Positions 42,401 to 50,236 of a DNA stretch of 64,000 nucleotides are shown one piece after another (the first letter of the stretch is position 1; every line of letters starts with the position of its first letter). The translations under genes were made by a program, and so were the position numbers. Under the pieces are notes generated by a model, which was given only the letters and a program-made list of their open reading frames with translations, made no database searches and was not told the DNA's origin. The DNA comes from JABWCK01 sp043822385 (GTDB lineage Archaea > Micrarchaeota > Micrarchaeia > Norongarragalinales > Norongarragalinaceae): positions 55,017-119,016 of the forward strand of contig JBDRBT010000006.1 of NCBI GenBank assembly GCA_043822385.1, read 5' to 3'.

Positions 42401-43190
42401 TAAAACTAGCGTGTTGGCTGCAGCTAACCCTAAGTTCGGTCGTTTTGATCCTAACACGCCTGTTGCTCAACAATTTGATATAATGCCTACTTTGCTTTCT
42501 CGTTTTGACTTGATTTTTGTTATGCGTGACGTGCTTGATTCAAGTAAAGACCGGAGTATGGCTGAACACATTTTAACTGGACACAAGGTTAGCGTTAGGT
42601 TTAGTGTTGGCCGTGAGAAAGAAAAAGAAAAAATAAAGCCGTTGATTGATGAAGACTTGTTCCGTAAGTACATTGCTTTTTCTAGGCGAACTGTTTTCCC
42701 TATTTTAACTGATGTTGCGGTTGAGCGAATTAAGGATTATTACGTTGAATTAAGGCGGTTAGGTGAGAAAGACAATACTTTCCCTATTACGCCTCGTGAC
42801 TTGGAGGGTTTAGTTAGGATGGCGGAAGCTTCAGCTAAACTTCGTTTAAGCAAGAGTGTTGATTTAGAGGATGCTGAGACCGCAATTAGGTTGAAGGATT
42901 ATGTTTTGAGAGAAATTTTTGTTGACAAGGCTACTGGGAGGCTTGATGTTGACGTTGTTTTATTAGGTCAAGCTAAGAGCAAGGTTGACAAAATTAGGCA
43001 AGTGAACAACTTGATTAGGGATTTAGAAAAACAATTTGATTTAGTTCCGGTAGAGGAAGTATTCAAGCATTCTACTGAACTTGGTTTGGATGAGGGTTTT
43101 GTTCAAAACACGTTAGACCAATTGCTCAGGCAAGGAGAGTTGTACAAGCCGAAACCTGGTTTCGTCAAGAGCGCCAGGCCAAAATGGTGA
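39498..43190 (+). CDS. mcm: MCM replicative helicase with intein
   Basis: A 1230-residue precursor; the spliced helicase has 683 residues. It unwinds DNA ahead of the replication fork. The N-terminal domain has a four-Cys zinc motif (CVHCG and CRCG). Walker A is GDPGVAKS and Walker B is IDEFDKM, with the arginine finger LLSRFDL and a C-terminal winged helix (LIRDLEKQFDLVP to the end). A 547-residue intein interrupts GRGASGVGL/TASAEKD between the Walker motifs. The start may be GTG 39498 or GTG 39510; the latter would have GGAG as ribosome site. Confidence 0.96.
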   Translation: MDYRVEDAKKFFTDYFYSDEMKPAIYALAEEYPKKRSLDVDLHSLANVNPDIPEAIVAHPDSFLAAARESLSNHKDLRGKSVRVRFFNLEGKDVLVKDLGAEHLNKLVTVQGVVNLVTDIKPKMQVSLWECVHCGTTVKTIPEKTALKQPELCRCGRRDFTLIESSSDFINTQYGQMQDLIERVAGASSPSHVDLWFEEDLTNKVLPGENIIISGILRLMPVRNFGKTKSPIYAKAFDVVHVRKSEKEFEEIEISPEEEVKIIALSKDPKLREKVVASIAPSIYGYDLLKESMSLQLFGGTPDKVLPDGQKIRSDIHILLIGDPGVAKSRMLQYIEELAPKCIYVAGRGASGVGLCVAPDSLVLQNDSGLKEISQVVESNLNEVKEDRVVAGAFYSETMKPVRVAALNDSFKIGFQTADRVWRIKAPSLLSLVRTRRGKSLTTTLNTPVLRLKDSKVEWVEARNLRKGDFIATSRKLPELNGPAIKLLNFIDNQHVTANDCSVLFKKVSDVLAVKHGSLENAAEFYGVSRDRFYLWRMAERNAGIPLHLLKKMAVDAEIDLNLTRFSVRDGKFIQLPVYADADFFYLLGLVAADGDICRHGSTAGIRIHNNNTEVLSEAKRILSELGLNCQFTQSTELRSAQLRFSSVILAELFGKLGVPSGRKSSKIDLPAVLNNNSLEMRSFIKAVFDCDGFVSLNKGRGSNSVGFSTCSKTFAVKLQLLLEQQGITAKLRLRNRSGKISITKFGSKITSKLDQYYVEVLGLNNLLAFKEKIGFTNLKKAKTLNSVLMKISKPHENLDLIPNISCFLTELQNKYGLSSRLITSEYKKGKRSVSRSTIEKILSFIPENTIEKEFLTVVSSPDVYWDKVVESDSFENTSVPWVYDFTLPSHAFVANGIIVHNTASAEKDKAGEGWVLKAGAMVLASGGLIAIDEFDKMEEGDRASIHEAMEQQSVSVAKAGIVTKFKTKTSVLAAANPKFGRFDPNTPVAQQFDIMPTLLSRFDLIFVMRDVLDSSKDRSMAEHILTGHKVSVRFSVGREKEKEKIKPLIDEDLFRKYIAFSRRTVFPILTDVAVERIKDYYVELRRLGEKDNTFPITPRDLEGLVRMAEASAKLRLSKSVDLEDAETAIRLKDYVLREIFVDKATGRLDVDVVLLGQAKSKVDKIRQVNNLIRDLEKQFDLVPVEEVFKHSTELGLDEGFVQNTLDQLLRQGELYKPKPGFVKSARPKW
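40563..42203 (+). other. intein with LAGLIDADG endonuclease inside MCM
   Basis: 547 residues, from Cys1 of CVAPDSLVL to the terminal His-Asn of ANGIIVHN, with Thr as the first downstream residue. Block B is near LTTTLNTPVL; block F is WVYDFTLPSHAFVANG. The homing endonuclease region holds two motifs, LLGLVAADGD and FIKAVFDCDGFV, each with its metal-binding Asp. Protein splicing would restore the MCM. The splice junctions follow from the alignment with uninterrupted MCM (GVGLTA). Confidence 0.93.
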
Positions 43191-43235
43191 AAGCAAAGCC
43201 TTTTTCTCTTCTTTTTTCTTTAATGTTTTAGTAAA

Positions 43236-44015
43236 ATGCGTTTTGTTTCGGTTTTGCTTTTAGTAGTTTTTTCTTGCGCGCTAGTTTTAGGTTTGTTTGT
43301 TGGCTGGCACTTGGTTGCAAACAATCAAACCGTGTTTTTTGACGATCCAGAGGAAGCTACTAATGCGCTGATTATTTTGGGTTTAGTTTTGTTTTCTACT
43401 TGCTTGTTGTTTCTAGTTTTAAGAATTTACAAGGGAGCTTCGTTGTTTAAGGTTATTGAATACGTTTTGTACTTTACTGCAGTTGAATTATTTTCTTCCT
43501 TGTTTGTTCCTGAAAACACGGCTGTTGCTTTAGGCTTGGCGGTTCTTGCTTTAAGGTATTTACTTCCTCAATTAAGGATTTTGTTTTTAGTGTTTTCTTC
43601 TTGCGTTGTGGGTGCTTTGCTTGGTTCTTCCTTGGGTTTAATTCCCGCTGTTTTAGTTGGTTTGTTACTGAGTTTTTATGATTTGTACGCGGTTTTCTGG
43701 TCGAAACACATGATTAGTTTAGTTGAAAAACTCGGTGATAGAAAGGCTGCTTTTGCTATTAACTTGAAGCAAGGCAAAGAGGAAATTACGTTGGGAACTG
43801 GTGACGTAGTAATTCCAGTAATGCTTTGCGTAGTTGCTTTAAAGGAATTTTCTTTGTTAATTGCTTTCGGCTGTGTTTTAGGCGGTGTTTTGGGTTTAGC
43901 TGGCTTGATTTTTTTAATGGAACGAAGGAAGGGTTATTACCCTGCTTTGCCCCCGATTGTTGCGGGTTGCGTAATGTTTTCTACCTTGTTTTACCTCGCT
44001 AGTGGGGTTTTATAA
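43236..44015 (+). CDS. presenilin/signal-peptide-peptidase-like protease
   Basis: A 259-residue membrane protein with about eight to nine helices. All three presenilin-family motifs are present in order: YD at 148-149, GTGD at 187-190 (GxGD with catalytic Asp190) and PAL at 236-238. It would cut membrane proteins inside the bilayer with its two aspartates. It follows mcm after 45 bases. Confidence 0.92.
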   Translation: MRFVSVLLLVVFSCALVLGLFVGWHLVANNQTVFFDDPEEATNALIILGLVLFSTCLLFLVLRIYKGASLFKVIEYVLYFTAVELFSSLFVPENTAVALGLAVLALRYLLPQLRILFLVFSSCVVGALLGSSLGLIPAVLVGLLLSFYDLYAVFWSKHMISLVEKLGDRKAAFAINLKQGKEEITLGTGDVVIPVMLCVVALKEFSLLIAFGCVLGGVLGLAGLIFLMERRKGYYPALPPIVAGCVMFSTLFYLASGVL

Positions 44016-44050
44016 GTTTAAAAAAACAAGTTTTATTTTCATCGGGTGTT

Positions 44051-44452
44051 TTGTTGAATTACGAACAGTTACTAGATAAATTAAAGAAGGAAGTTCCGGA
44101 TAAGACGGGTAGCGGAGAGCGTTTTGAGTTTCCTCAAGCTGAATTGTTTTTTCAAGGCAGTAAAACTGTAATAAAAAACTTTGATTTTATTTGCACTAAA
44201 CTACGAAGAAAGCCTGAGGAATTAATGAAGTACTTGTTTAAGGAACTAGCTACGCCTGGTGTTTTGGAAGGCAGTCAATTGATTCTTCAAGCTAAAGTTC
44301 AACCAAGGCTTGTTAATGAAAAGCTTTCTGAATACATTTCTTCTAGAGTAATGTGTAAAGAGTGTGGAAAACCTGATACTCGTTTAGAGTTAGTTAAAGG
44401 TATTTTGAGTGTTGTTTGCGAGGCTTGCGGAGCAAGGCGGCCGGTAAGGTAG
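44051..44452 (+). CDS. translation initiation factor aIF2 beta
   Basis: A 133-residue subunit of aIF2. It has the central domain (FDFICTKLRRKPEELMKYLFKEL, GVLEGSQLILQAKVQP) and a C-terminal zinc ribbon with CKECG and CEACGARRP. The start is one of two adjacent TTG codons (44051 or 44054), with GGGTG upstream. aIF1A follows 5 bases later. Confidence 0.95.
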   Translation: MLNYEQLLDKLKKEVPDKTGSGERFEFPQAELFFQGSKTVIKNFDFICTKLRRKPEELMKYLFKELATPGVLEGSQLILQAKVQPRLVNEKLSEYISSRVMCKECGKPDTRLELVKGILSVVCEACGARRPVR

Positions 44453-44457
44453 ATTAA

Positions 44458-44739
44458 ATGGAAGATTATAGGTTGCGTTTACCAAGACCTGGAGAAATTT
44501 TTGGTTTAGTTCTTTCAATGCAAGGCGGCGCTAGAATGATTGTTCAATGCGCTGATGGAAAAGAACGCTTATGCAGGGTTCCGGGTAAAATAAAGCGAAG
44601 AATTTGGGTTCGCGAGGGAGATTACGTTTTAATTGTTCCTTGGAGCGTGCAGGGAGACGAGCGAGCGGATATTGCTTATCGTTATACTTCCTTGCAGTCT
44701 GAAGCATTAAAGCGAAAAGGAATCTTGAAAGACTTGTAA
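44458..44739 (+). CDS. translation initiation factor aIF1A
   Basis: A 93-residue OB-fold protein that helps the small subunit scan and bind initiator tRNA. RLPRPGEIFGLVLSMQGGARMIVQCADG and RVPGKIKRRIWVREGDYVLIVPW are diagnostic. Directly after aIF2 beta, so cotranscribed. Confidence 0.97.
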   Translation: MEDYRLRLPRPGEIFGLVLSMQGGARMIVQCADGKERLCRVPGKIKRRIWVREGDYVLIVPWSVQGDERADIAYRYTSLQSEALKRKGILKDL

Positions 44740-44784
44740 TAATCTAAGTCTAAATCGTGAGCGTAAGTATTACTAAAAAAAAAG

Positions 44785-44805
44785 TTTCAATAGTTTGTAT
44801 TGAAA
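44785..44805. other. stem-loop TTTCAATA-GTTTG-TATTGAAA
   Basis: A perfect 8-bp inverted repeat with a 5-nt loop in the 91-base gap between aIF1A and the RIO1 kinase gene. Could be an end signal or a processing site. The stem is not the same sequence as the AAACTTTT hairpins. Confidence 0.4.
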
Positions 44806-44830
44806 AGCGAGTTTTTTCTTATTATTTTTA

Positions 44831-45577
44831 ATGGCTATATTATCTAAACGCAAGCAACCTCCAAGGGAAGAAAAACAAATAAAGGAACGGTTAAAGATTG
44901 CTGGCAAAGTTTTTGACGACAAGACGATCGACATTCTAATTCGTTACTTGAATGCTCGCGTTTTCACTAGTGTGGATTACCCCTTGTCGCAAGGAAAAGA
45001 AGCAGTTGTTTTTCGTGCTACTTCTAAAGAAGGTTTTGTTGCAGTTAAAATTTTTAAGTACGAAACTAGTTCTTTTCACAAAATGCTTGATTACGTTCAA
45101 GGCGACCCGCGGTTTAGTGGCGAGGCAGTGAAAGGCTCGTTCAGGTCTTTCATTAAATTATGGGCTAGAAAAGAATTTGCTAACTTGAAGACTTGTTTTG
45201 AAGCTGGCATTAGAGTTCCTAAACCAATTCACCAGCGAGACAATGTTGTTGTAATGCAGTTTATTGGGGTTGGAGGAATTCCTTGTGCTTTACTTAAGGA
45301 TGTAGTACTAGAAAACCCTAAAAAGTTTTTCATTAAACTAAAAAACAACATGAAGAAAACGTTTCAAGCTGGTTTAGTGCATTCTGACTTGAGCGAGTTT
45401 AACATAATTGTTTTTAATGACGAACCAGTTTTGATTGATTGGGCTCAAGGAGTTTCTAAGCACCATCCTAAAGCAATGGATTTTTTGGAAAAAGATTGTC
45501 ATAACGTGGCTGTTTTTTTCAAGAAGCTTGGTGTTAAAGTTTCTGCAGAGGATTTGTTTAGTTTTGTTACGTCTTAA
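44831..45577 (+). CDS. rio1: RIO1-type atypical protein kinase
   Basis: A 248-residue atypical kinase/ATPase for late small-subunit maturation. LSQGKEAVVFRA is the P-loop, VAVKIFKYE has the catalytic Lys, YVQGDPRF the RIO-specific flexible loop, LVHSDLSEFNIIV the catalytic loop and LIDWAQGV the metal-binding loop (IDWxQ). Full length. Its usual neighbour aIF1A is upstream; the KH protein often in this cluster is absent. Confidence 0.96.
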   Translation: MAILSKRKQPPREEKQIKERLKIAGKVFDDKTIDILIRYLNARVFTSVDYPLSQGKEAVVFRATSKEGFVAVKIFKYETSSFHKMLDYVQGDPRFSGEAVKGSFRSFIKLWARKEFANLKTCFEAGIRVPKPIHQRDNVVVMQFIGVGGIPCALLKDVVLENPKKFFIKLKNNMKKTFQAGLVHSDLSEFNIIVFNDEPVLIDWAQGVSKHHPKAMDFLEKDCHNVAVFFKKLGVKVSAEDLFSFVTS

Positions 45578-45616
45578 TTTTTGAAAGCTTATTAATGCGC
45601 TTTTCGTTGTTTTTTT

Positions 45617-47314
45617 ATGCGCGCTCAACTTTCTCCTATTAGTTCAGGCAGTAGCGAGGAACGACAATTTTATACTTTAGAGGAACCAAAGAGCGTTTTA
45701 CTTCCTTTAGTTATCCTGCTTGTTTTAGTTGTTTTGACTGCTTTATGGTGGTTTTCTCAACCCCGGGAAGTAACTAGCATTACGCTTAACGTAGTTAGTT
45801 CCCTTGATAACTCGCCGGTTAGTGGAGCTAAAGTTTTTTTAAGCGTTAACGGGGAGGAAGTTGCTGCTAAACAAACTTTTTCAGGGAGAACTTCTTTTAG
45901 TAACGTACCTAAATCAAGTGTTTCAATAAAAATAGTTGAAGAAGGGTTTAGTAATTACGAATCGTCTTTTAACATCGGGAAGTCTAGTTTTTTAACTATT
46001 AGGCTGGATCCCTTGTTTTTGCCGGTTTCATCCAACCGCATTGTTGAAATAATTTCAACTCCTGGTTTTGCTGGTCCTTCTACTTTTGATTTCTTGAGTG
46101 CAGAAGAAACCACGGAAATAAATATTACTGCAAAAGAAACTGGTGAATTCATTCAAAAACAAGTTGTTAAAGGCGAAATAATTGAGTTCAAGGGTTTTTC
46201 TGTTGTTTTACTTGATGTTTCCAAGAATTCGGTTTCAATTTCAATTAATTCTAGTTCCAAGGAATTAATCCCGAGAACTATACTTGCTAGCAAGGATTTT
46301 TTTGATGTAAGTAATTTGAGGATTGAGTTGCTTGAAGTGCGGATTAATTCTGCTTTGTTAAAATTTTCAGAAAAATTGTTTGATAATTCCGTTGTTTTAA
46401 TTGATTATCCTGCGCGGGATTCAGTTGTGTCTGAACCCTTCTTGACTATTCAAGGTAGAATTTTATCTAATTTTTCTGTTGAAAAAGTTTTAGTTAGTTT
46501 TGAGGAAGAACATTGGTTCGTTGCTGAAGGAACAAAAGACTGGAGAATCTCAGTTATTCCTCCTTTGAAAGGGCAGTATGTTTTGAACGTTAAAGCAATT
46601 ACTGTTAATGGTTTTATTTCTAGTTCTGAACCAACGAATCTTATAATTAGTCCTTGCAAGCAATTGTTTTACTCTGGTAATTCAAGCGAAAAACTAGATT
46701 TAGTTTTAGCGCCGTCTGGTTTTACTGCTGTTTCTGACTTGCTTGACCAATCTGACTTGATTACTAATTACGTTTTTTCTAGAGAGCCTTTTAACAAGGA
46801 GGAAAACCAGAAGAAAATAAACGTTTATTATTATCCTTTTGATGTGAAGTGTTCTGTTTTTGGTTCTGAAGGAATTGAATCAAGGTTGTGGTCTTGTGAT
46901 TTAAACAAGGATTTTTTTGCTTCTTGTCCTTTTACTGATGTTTCTACCGTAGTAATAAATTCAGAGCATTATGGTGGTTCTGGAGGCTCGCAAATATTTT
47001 TAACTAAGGATTATCCCGAATTATTCTTGCATGAATTTGGTCATTCTTTTGGTTTAGCTGATCGTTATTGTTGTGACGGTTATTACGTTCAGAGTAATCC
47101 GCGGCCGAATTTGTTTAATACTCGCTTCGAGTGTTTTAATGTAGCTGGCCGCGTGTTTAACAACACGTGCAGGTCGATTGGAGTGCGTTCTGGAATAGCG
47201 CAAGAAAACTGGCATGAAGTTTTTGAAGATAGTTTAATGCAGTCTTTAGATTACCCTGACTTTGCGCCTTCAGACTTATGGGGAATAAATTATGTTCTTG
47301 ACTCGTTCAAGTGA
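45617..47314 (+). CDS. N-anchored surface metalloprotease
   Basis: A 565-residue protein with a single membrane helix at about 27-46 and the rest outside. Next comes a carboxypeptidase regulatory-like beta domain (VVSSLDNSPVSGAKVFLS), an Ig-like region, and a zinc protease with HEFGHSFGLADRY at 472-484. The third ligand is not certain; the layout recalls M64 IgA-peptidase-like enzymes. A Cys-rich patch follows the zinc motif. It would process surface or environmental proteins. Six bases separate it from the next gene. Confidence 0.82.
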   Translation: MRAQLSPISSGSSEERQFYTLEEPKSVLLPLVILLVLVVLTALWWFSQPREVTSITLNVVSSLDNSPVSGAKVFLSVNGEEVAAKQTFSGRTSFSNVPKSSVSIKIVEEGFSNYESSFNIGKSSFLTIRLDPLFLPVSSNRIVEIISTPGFAGPSTFDFLSAEETTEINITAKETGEFIQKQVVKGEIIEFKGFSVVLLDVSKNSVSISINSSSKELIPRTILASKDFFDVSNLRIELLEVRINSALLKFSEKLFDNSVVLIDYPARDSVVSEPFLTIQGRILSNFSVEKVLVSFEEEHWFVAEGTKDWRISVIPPLKGQYVLNVKAITVNGFISSSEPTNLIISPCKQLFYSGNSSEKLDLVLAPSGFTAVSDLLDQSDLITNYVFSREPFNKEENQKKINVYYYPFDVKCSVFGSEGIESRLWSCDLNKDFFASCPFTDVSTVVINSEHYGGSGGSQIFLTKDYPELFLHEFGHSFGLADRYCCDGYYVQSNPRPNLFNTRFECFNVAGRVFNNTCRSIGVRSGIAQENWHEVFEDSLMQSLDYPDFAPSDLWGINYVLDSFK

Positions 47315-47320
47315 TTTAAA

Positions 47321-47851
47321 ATGAAGAAATTATTTTTGTTTTTGTTGTTGGTTGGTTTTGTTTCCGGAGTAGAACAAGACGCAATGCTGGTTTCTTTTCA
47401 TTTTCAAGGCGGTTCCTTGTTGTTTGAAGAAGCCGAGTTTGGTTTAGCTGAAGTGCCTAATTATTACTTGAATCCCGAGCACCCGTTGTTCTTGCGGTTT
47501 TACGTTGGTTCTATTGTGGTTAAAGAGCTTGAAGTTAGTGACCCGCGGTTTTATTCTTTTGAAACTGTAGAAAACGGTTCTATTGAAAATCACTTTTCTT
47601 TTTTGGATGAAGCGGATTTGCATTTGGTTTTGCCGGTAGTTACTGGTTCTTGCGTTTTGAGGGTTTTTGACTTGAACGAGACGGAATTAATGACGTTCAA
47701 TTCTTGCAGTTTAAAACCAGTGCAGAACCAGGGCTTGTTTTATTCTTACAGTACTTTACAAGCACGAACTTTTGATTATGCTATACTAGTAATTTCTTTC
47801 TTAATGTCGCTGGTTTTAATTGCAGTTATATTAAAGAGGTTGAGAACATGA
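47321..47851 (+). CDS. exported protein with C-terminal anchor
   Basis: A 176-residue protein with a signal peptide (MKKLFLFLLLVGFVSG) and a C-terminal membrane helix (about 150-170) before LKRLRT. The extracellular part is beta-rich with a likely disulfide (GSCVLRVFDL, FNSCSLKP). No family recognised. It lies between the metalloprotease and tpiA, with a four-base overlap with the latter. Confidence 0.7.
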   Translation: MKKLFLFLLLVGFVSGVEQDAMLVSFHFQGGSLLFEEAEFGLAEVPNYYLNPEHPLFLRFYVGSIVVKELEVSDPRFYSFETVENGSIENHFSFLDEADLHLVLPVVTGSCVLRVFDLNETELMTFNSCSLKPVQNQGLFYSYSTLQARTFDYAILVISFLMSLVLIAVILKRLRT

Positions 47852-48507
47852 AGCCCTTGATTTTATTGAATTTTAAGTCTTATTCCGAAAGCGTTTTTCC
47901 AAAAAGCGTTTCTCTAGTTAAAGCGGTTGAGGGAGTTTCTGAAGAGTTTGATGTTGCTTGTTGTCCTGAATCCCCTGAATTACTATTTTTGAGGGAAAAA
48001 TTTCCTAAATCCTTGTTTTTTTCGCAGAATTGTTATTCAACTGATTTCGGTGCTTTTACTGGGCATTTTGGAATAAAACAATTAAAAGCGCTGGGAACAA
48101 ATGGTTCTTTGATAAATCATTCTGAACGAAAAGAGGAACTAGATGACTTGTCTCGAATAATTGTTGAAGCTAAAGAAGAAAAATTCAAGTTAGTTGTTTG
48201 CGTTGATTCTTTAAAAGAAGCAATGCATTTAGTTGCTTTCGAGCCTTGGGCAATGGCTTTCGAGCCGCCTGAATTAATTGGTTCTGGTAATTCAGTTTCT
48301 TCAAGCCAGCCTGATGTGGTAAAGAAGTTTATTTCTCTACTTGCTGTTGAAGCGCCGTCAATTCTTCCGTTTGTTGGTGCGGGCGTAAGTTCTAGAGATG
48401 ATTTGCGTACTTCCTTGAGTTTGGGCGCTAAAGGCGTTTTGGTTTCAAGCGCTTTTGTTAAATCCACTAATCCCCGGAAGTGGTTTAAGGATTTTGTTTC
48501 AAAATAA
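47848..48507 (+). CDS. tpiA: triosephosphate isomerase
   Basis: A 219-residue TIM barrel, the short archaeal form. Catalytic residues: Asn8/Lys10 in LLNFKSY, His in INHSER, Glu in FEPPELIGSG. Interconverts dihydroxyacetone phosphate and glyceraldehyde 3-phosphate, feeding the transketolase reactions encoded at 11-13 kb. ATG overlaps the previous stop. Confidence 0.94.
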   Translation: MKPLILLNFKSYSESVFPKSVSLVKAVEGVSEEFDVACCPESPELLFLREKFPKSLFFSQNCYSTDFGAFTGHFGIKQLKALGTNGSLINHSERKEELDDLSRIIVEAKEEKFKLVVCVDSLKEAMHLVAFEPWAMAFEPPELIGSGNSVSSSQPDVVKKFISLLAVEAPSILPFVGAGVSSRDDLRTSLSLGAKGVLVSSAFVKSTNPRKWFKDFVSK

Positions 48508-48515
48508 GTTTTTTC

Positions 48516-50180
48516 CTACATTTTTTCTGGCGTGTTTATTCCTAGTAATTCGAGTCCTTTCTCGAGGACGTTTTTAACTGTTTTAGTTATTGCTAGCCTG
48601 TTTTTCAGTAATTCGTTGGTTTCTGCTTTCAGTACTGGGCAAGTAGTATAGAATTCAGAGTATTCCGAACTTAATTTTAATAAGTAATCACACAAGGGGT
48701 GTACTTGTTTTGTTTCCGCACAGTGTTTTATTATTGAATTGAATTGAGACAAAGTGCAAATGATTTTCTTTTCTACGTCGTTAAAGTTATTTGTTAAGCA
48801 AGGCTTTTCGCTTGTTTTTTCCAGAATGTTTTTAGCTCTAACGTAAGTGTATTGCACGTACGCGCCTGTATCGCCGTCGAATGAAACTATTTTGTTAAGT
48901 GAAAAGGAAATGTTTTTTTCAGAACTTATTTTTAAGACCGCGAATTTTACTGCGCCTATGCCTATTGCGTTCATTGTTTCGCTTAATTCTTTTTTCGAAA
49001 AATCTTGTTTTTCTTTTATTTGTTCTCCAGCTAGCTTCATTGCTTCGTTCAACACGTTTTCCAGGAAGACTACTCTTCCTTCGCGTGAACTCATTTTTCC
49101 TTCTTCAAGAGTAATTAATCCAAAGCCCTGGTGTTCATAGTTTTTAGCGTATTCCCGCTTCATTTTTTCTAGTAATGACTTGATTTGTTTGAAGTACATG
49201 TTTTGATCGCTTGACGTAAGAACGAGACTGTAATCGAAATCGTATTTCTCGTGTTTATAGTCTGCTAAAGCCAAGTCGCGCGTTGAATAAAGAGTAGTGT
49301 TGTTTGAGCGTAGTATTACTAAGTTAGGTAAGGGTTCAAGCAAAGCAATTACCTCCCCTTCTGGTTCGCGTCTAGCAATTTTTTTCTTTAAGCACTCGTC
49401 AACTAGCTTCCTGCTTTTTTCCACTAACTCGCTTTCGCCTATTTCTTCATCAAAATTTATTCCAAGCAAAGCGTAGTTGCGGTTGAATGCTTCAAAACTT
49501 TTTTCTCTAACTAGCTTCAAGGTTTTTAATGTTTCTTTGTCTCCAGACTCTATTTTTTCCAGTATTTCGCGCGCTTTTTGTTCGAGTTCTGGCTTTTCCT
49601 CTATTTTTTTGTGTATTTCAACGTAATAATCAAGCAAATCTTTCTCGTTTTTTATTGCAGGCATTTTTTTGAGTATTTGCATTGCAAGAATTAGTTTAGC
49701 TACTTGGCTTCCAGCATCGCCGTAATAATTCATTCTCGTTACAGTCCAGCCTGTTTGTTCAAGGAGTCTAGATACAACGTCGCCTAGAATAGTTGAGCGA
49801 ATATGACCCACGTGAAACGGCTTTCCAACGTTAGGTTGAGAAAACTCTATTACTGCTTTCTTGTTGTTTGTTTTTTCTTTTTTTATTGGAGCAATCAGTT
49901 CATTCAAGGCTTCCTTGAAGTATTCTTCCGAGGCTTCAAAATTAATGTAACCGTTTACTGCTTTTGTTTTAGAATAGTATTTACCTTTACTGATTTTTTT
50001 AGTGGTTTCTTCAGCTAGTTTAACTGGGTTTTCTTTTCTTTTTTTTGCTTCTTGAAAACACTGAACTGAAAAAAGACCCATCGAGTAATCCTTGTTTATT
50101 ACTGGTTGTGCGTTTTGAAAACCGGTTTTCTCCAGGTTTTGCTTGATTTCTAGTAATGCTTTTGCTAATGCGTCTGGCAT
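48516..50180 (-). CDS. argS: arginyl-tRNA synthetase
   Basis: A 554-residue class I synthetase. HVGH at 123-126 stands for HIGH; the second signature is KMSSREGRV. The N-terminal Arg-specific domain (about 1-90) and C-terminal DALR anticodon domain (AYVQYTYVRAKNIL onward) are present. Convergent with tpiA, 8 bases apart. Confidence 0.97.
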   Translation of the reverse strand: MPDALAKALLEIKQNLEKTGFQNAQPVINKDYSMGLFSVQCFQEAKKRKENPVKLAEETTKKISKGKYYSKTKAVNGYINFEASEEYFKEALNELIAPIKKEKTNNKKAVIEFSQPNVGKPFHVGHIRSTILGDVVSRLLEQTGWTVTRMNYYGDAGSQVAKLILAMQILKKMPAIKNEKDLLDYYVEIHKKIEEKPELEQKAREILEKIESGDKETLKTLKLVREKSFEAFNRNYALLGINFDEEIGESELVEKSRKLVDECLKKKIARREPEGEVIALLEPLPNLVILRSNNTTLYSTRDLALADYKHEKYDFDYSLVLTSSDQNMYFKQIKSLLEKMKREYAKNYEHQGFGLITLEEGKMSSREGRVVFLENVLNEAMKLAGEQIKEKQDFSKKELSETMNAIGIGAVKFAVLKISSEKNISFSLNKIVSFDGDTGAYVQYTYVRAKNILEKTSEKPCLTNNFNDVEKKIICTLSQFNSIIKHCAETKQVHPLCDYLLKLSSEYSEFYTTCPVLKAETNELLKNRLAITKTVKNVLEKGLELLGINTPEKM

Positions 50181-50236
50181 AGTAATTATTTTACTTATAA
50201 TAGTTTTATATTAATGGGTTGAGATACTTTTTTAGG

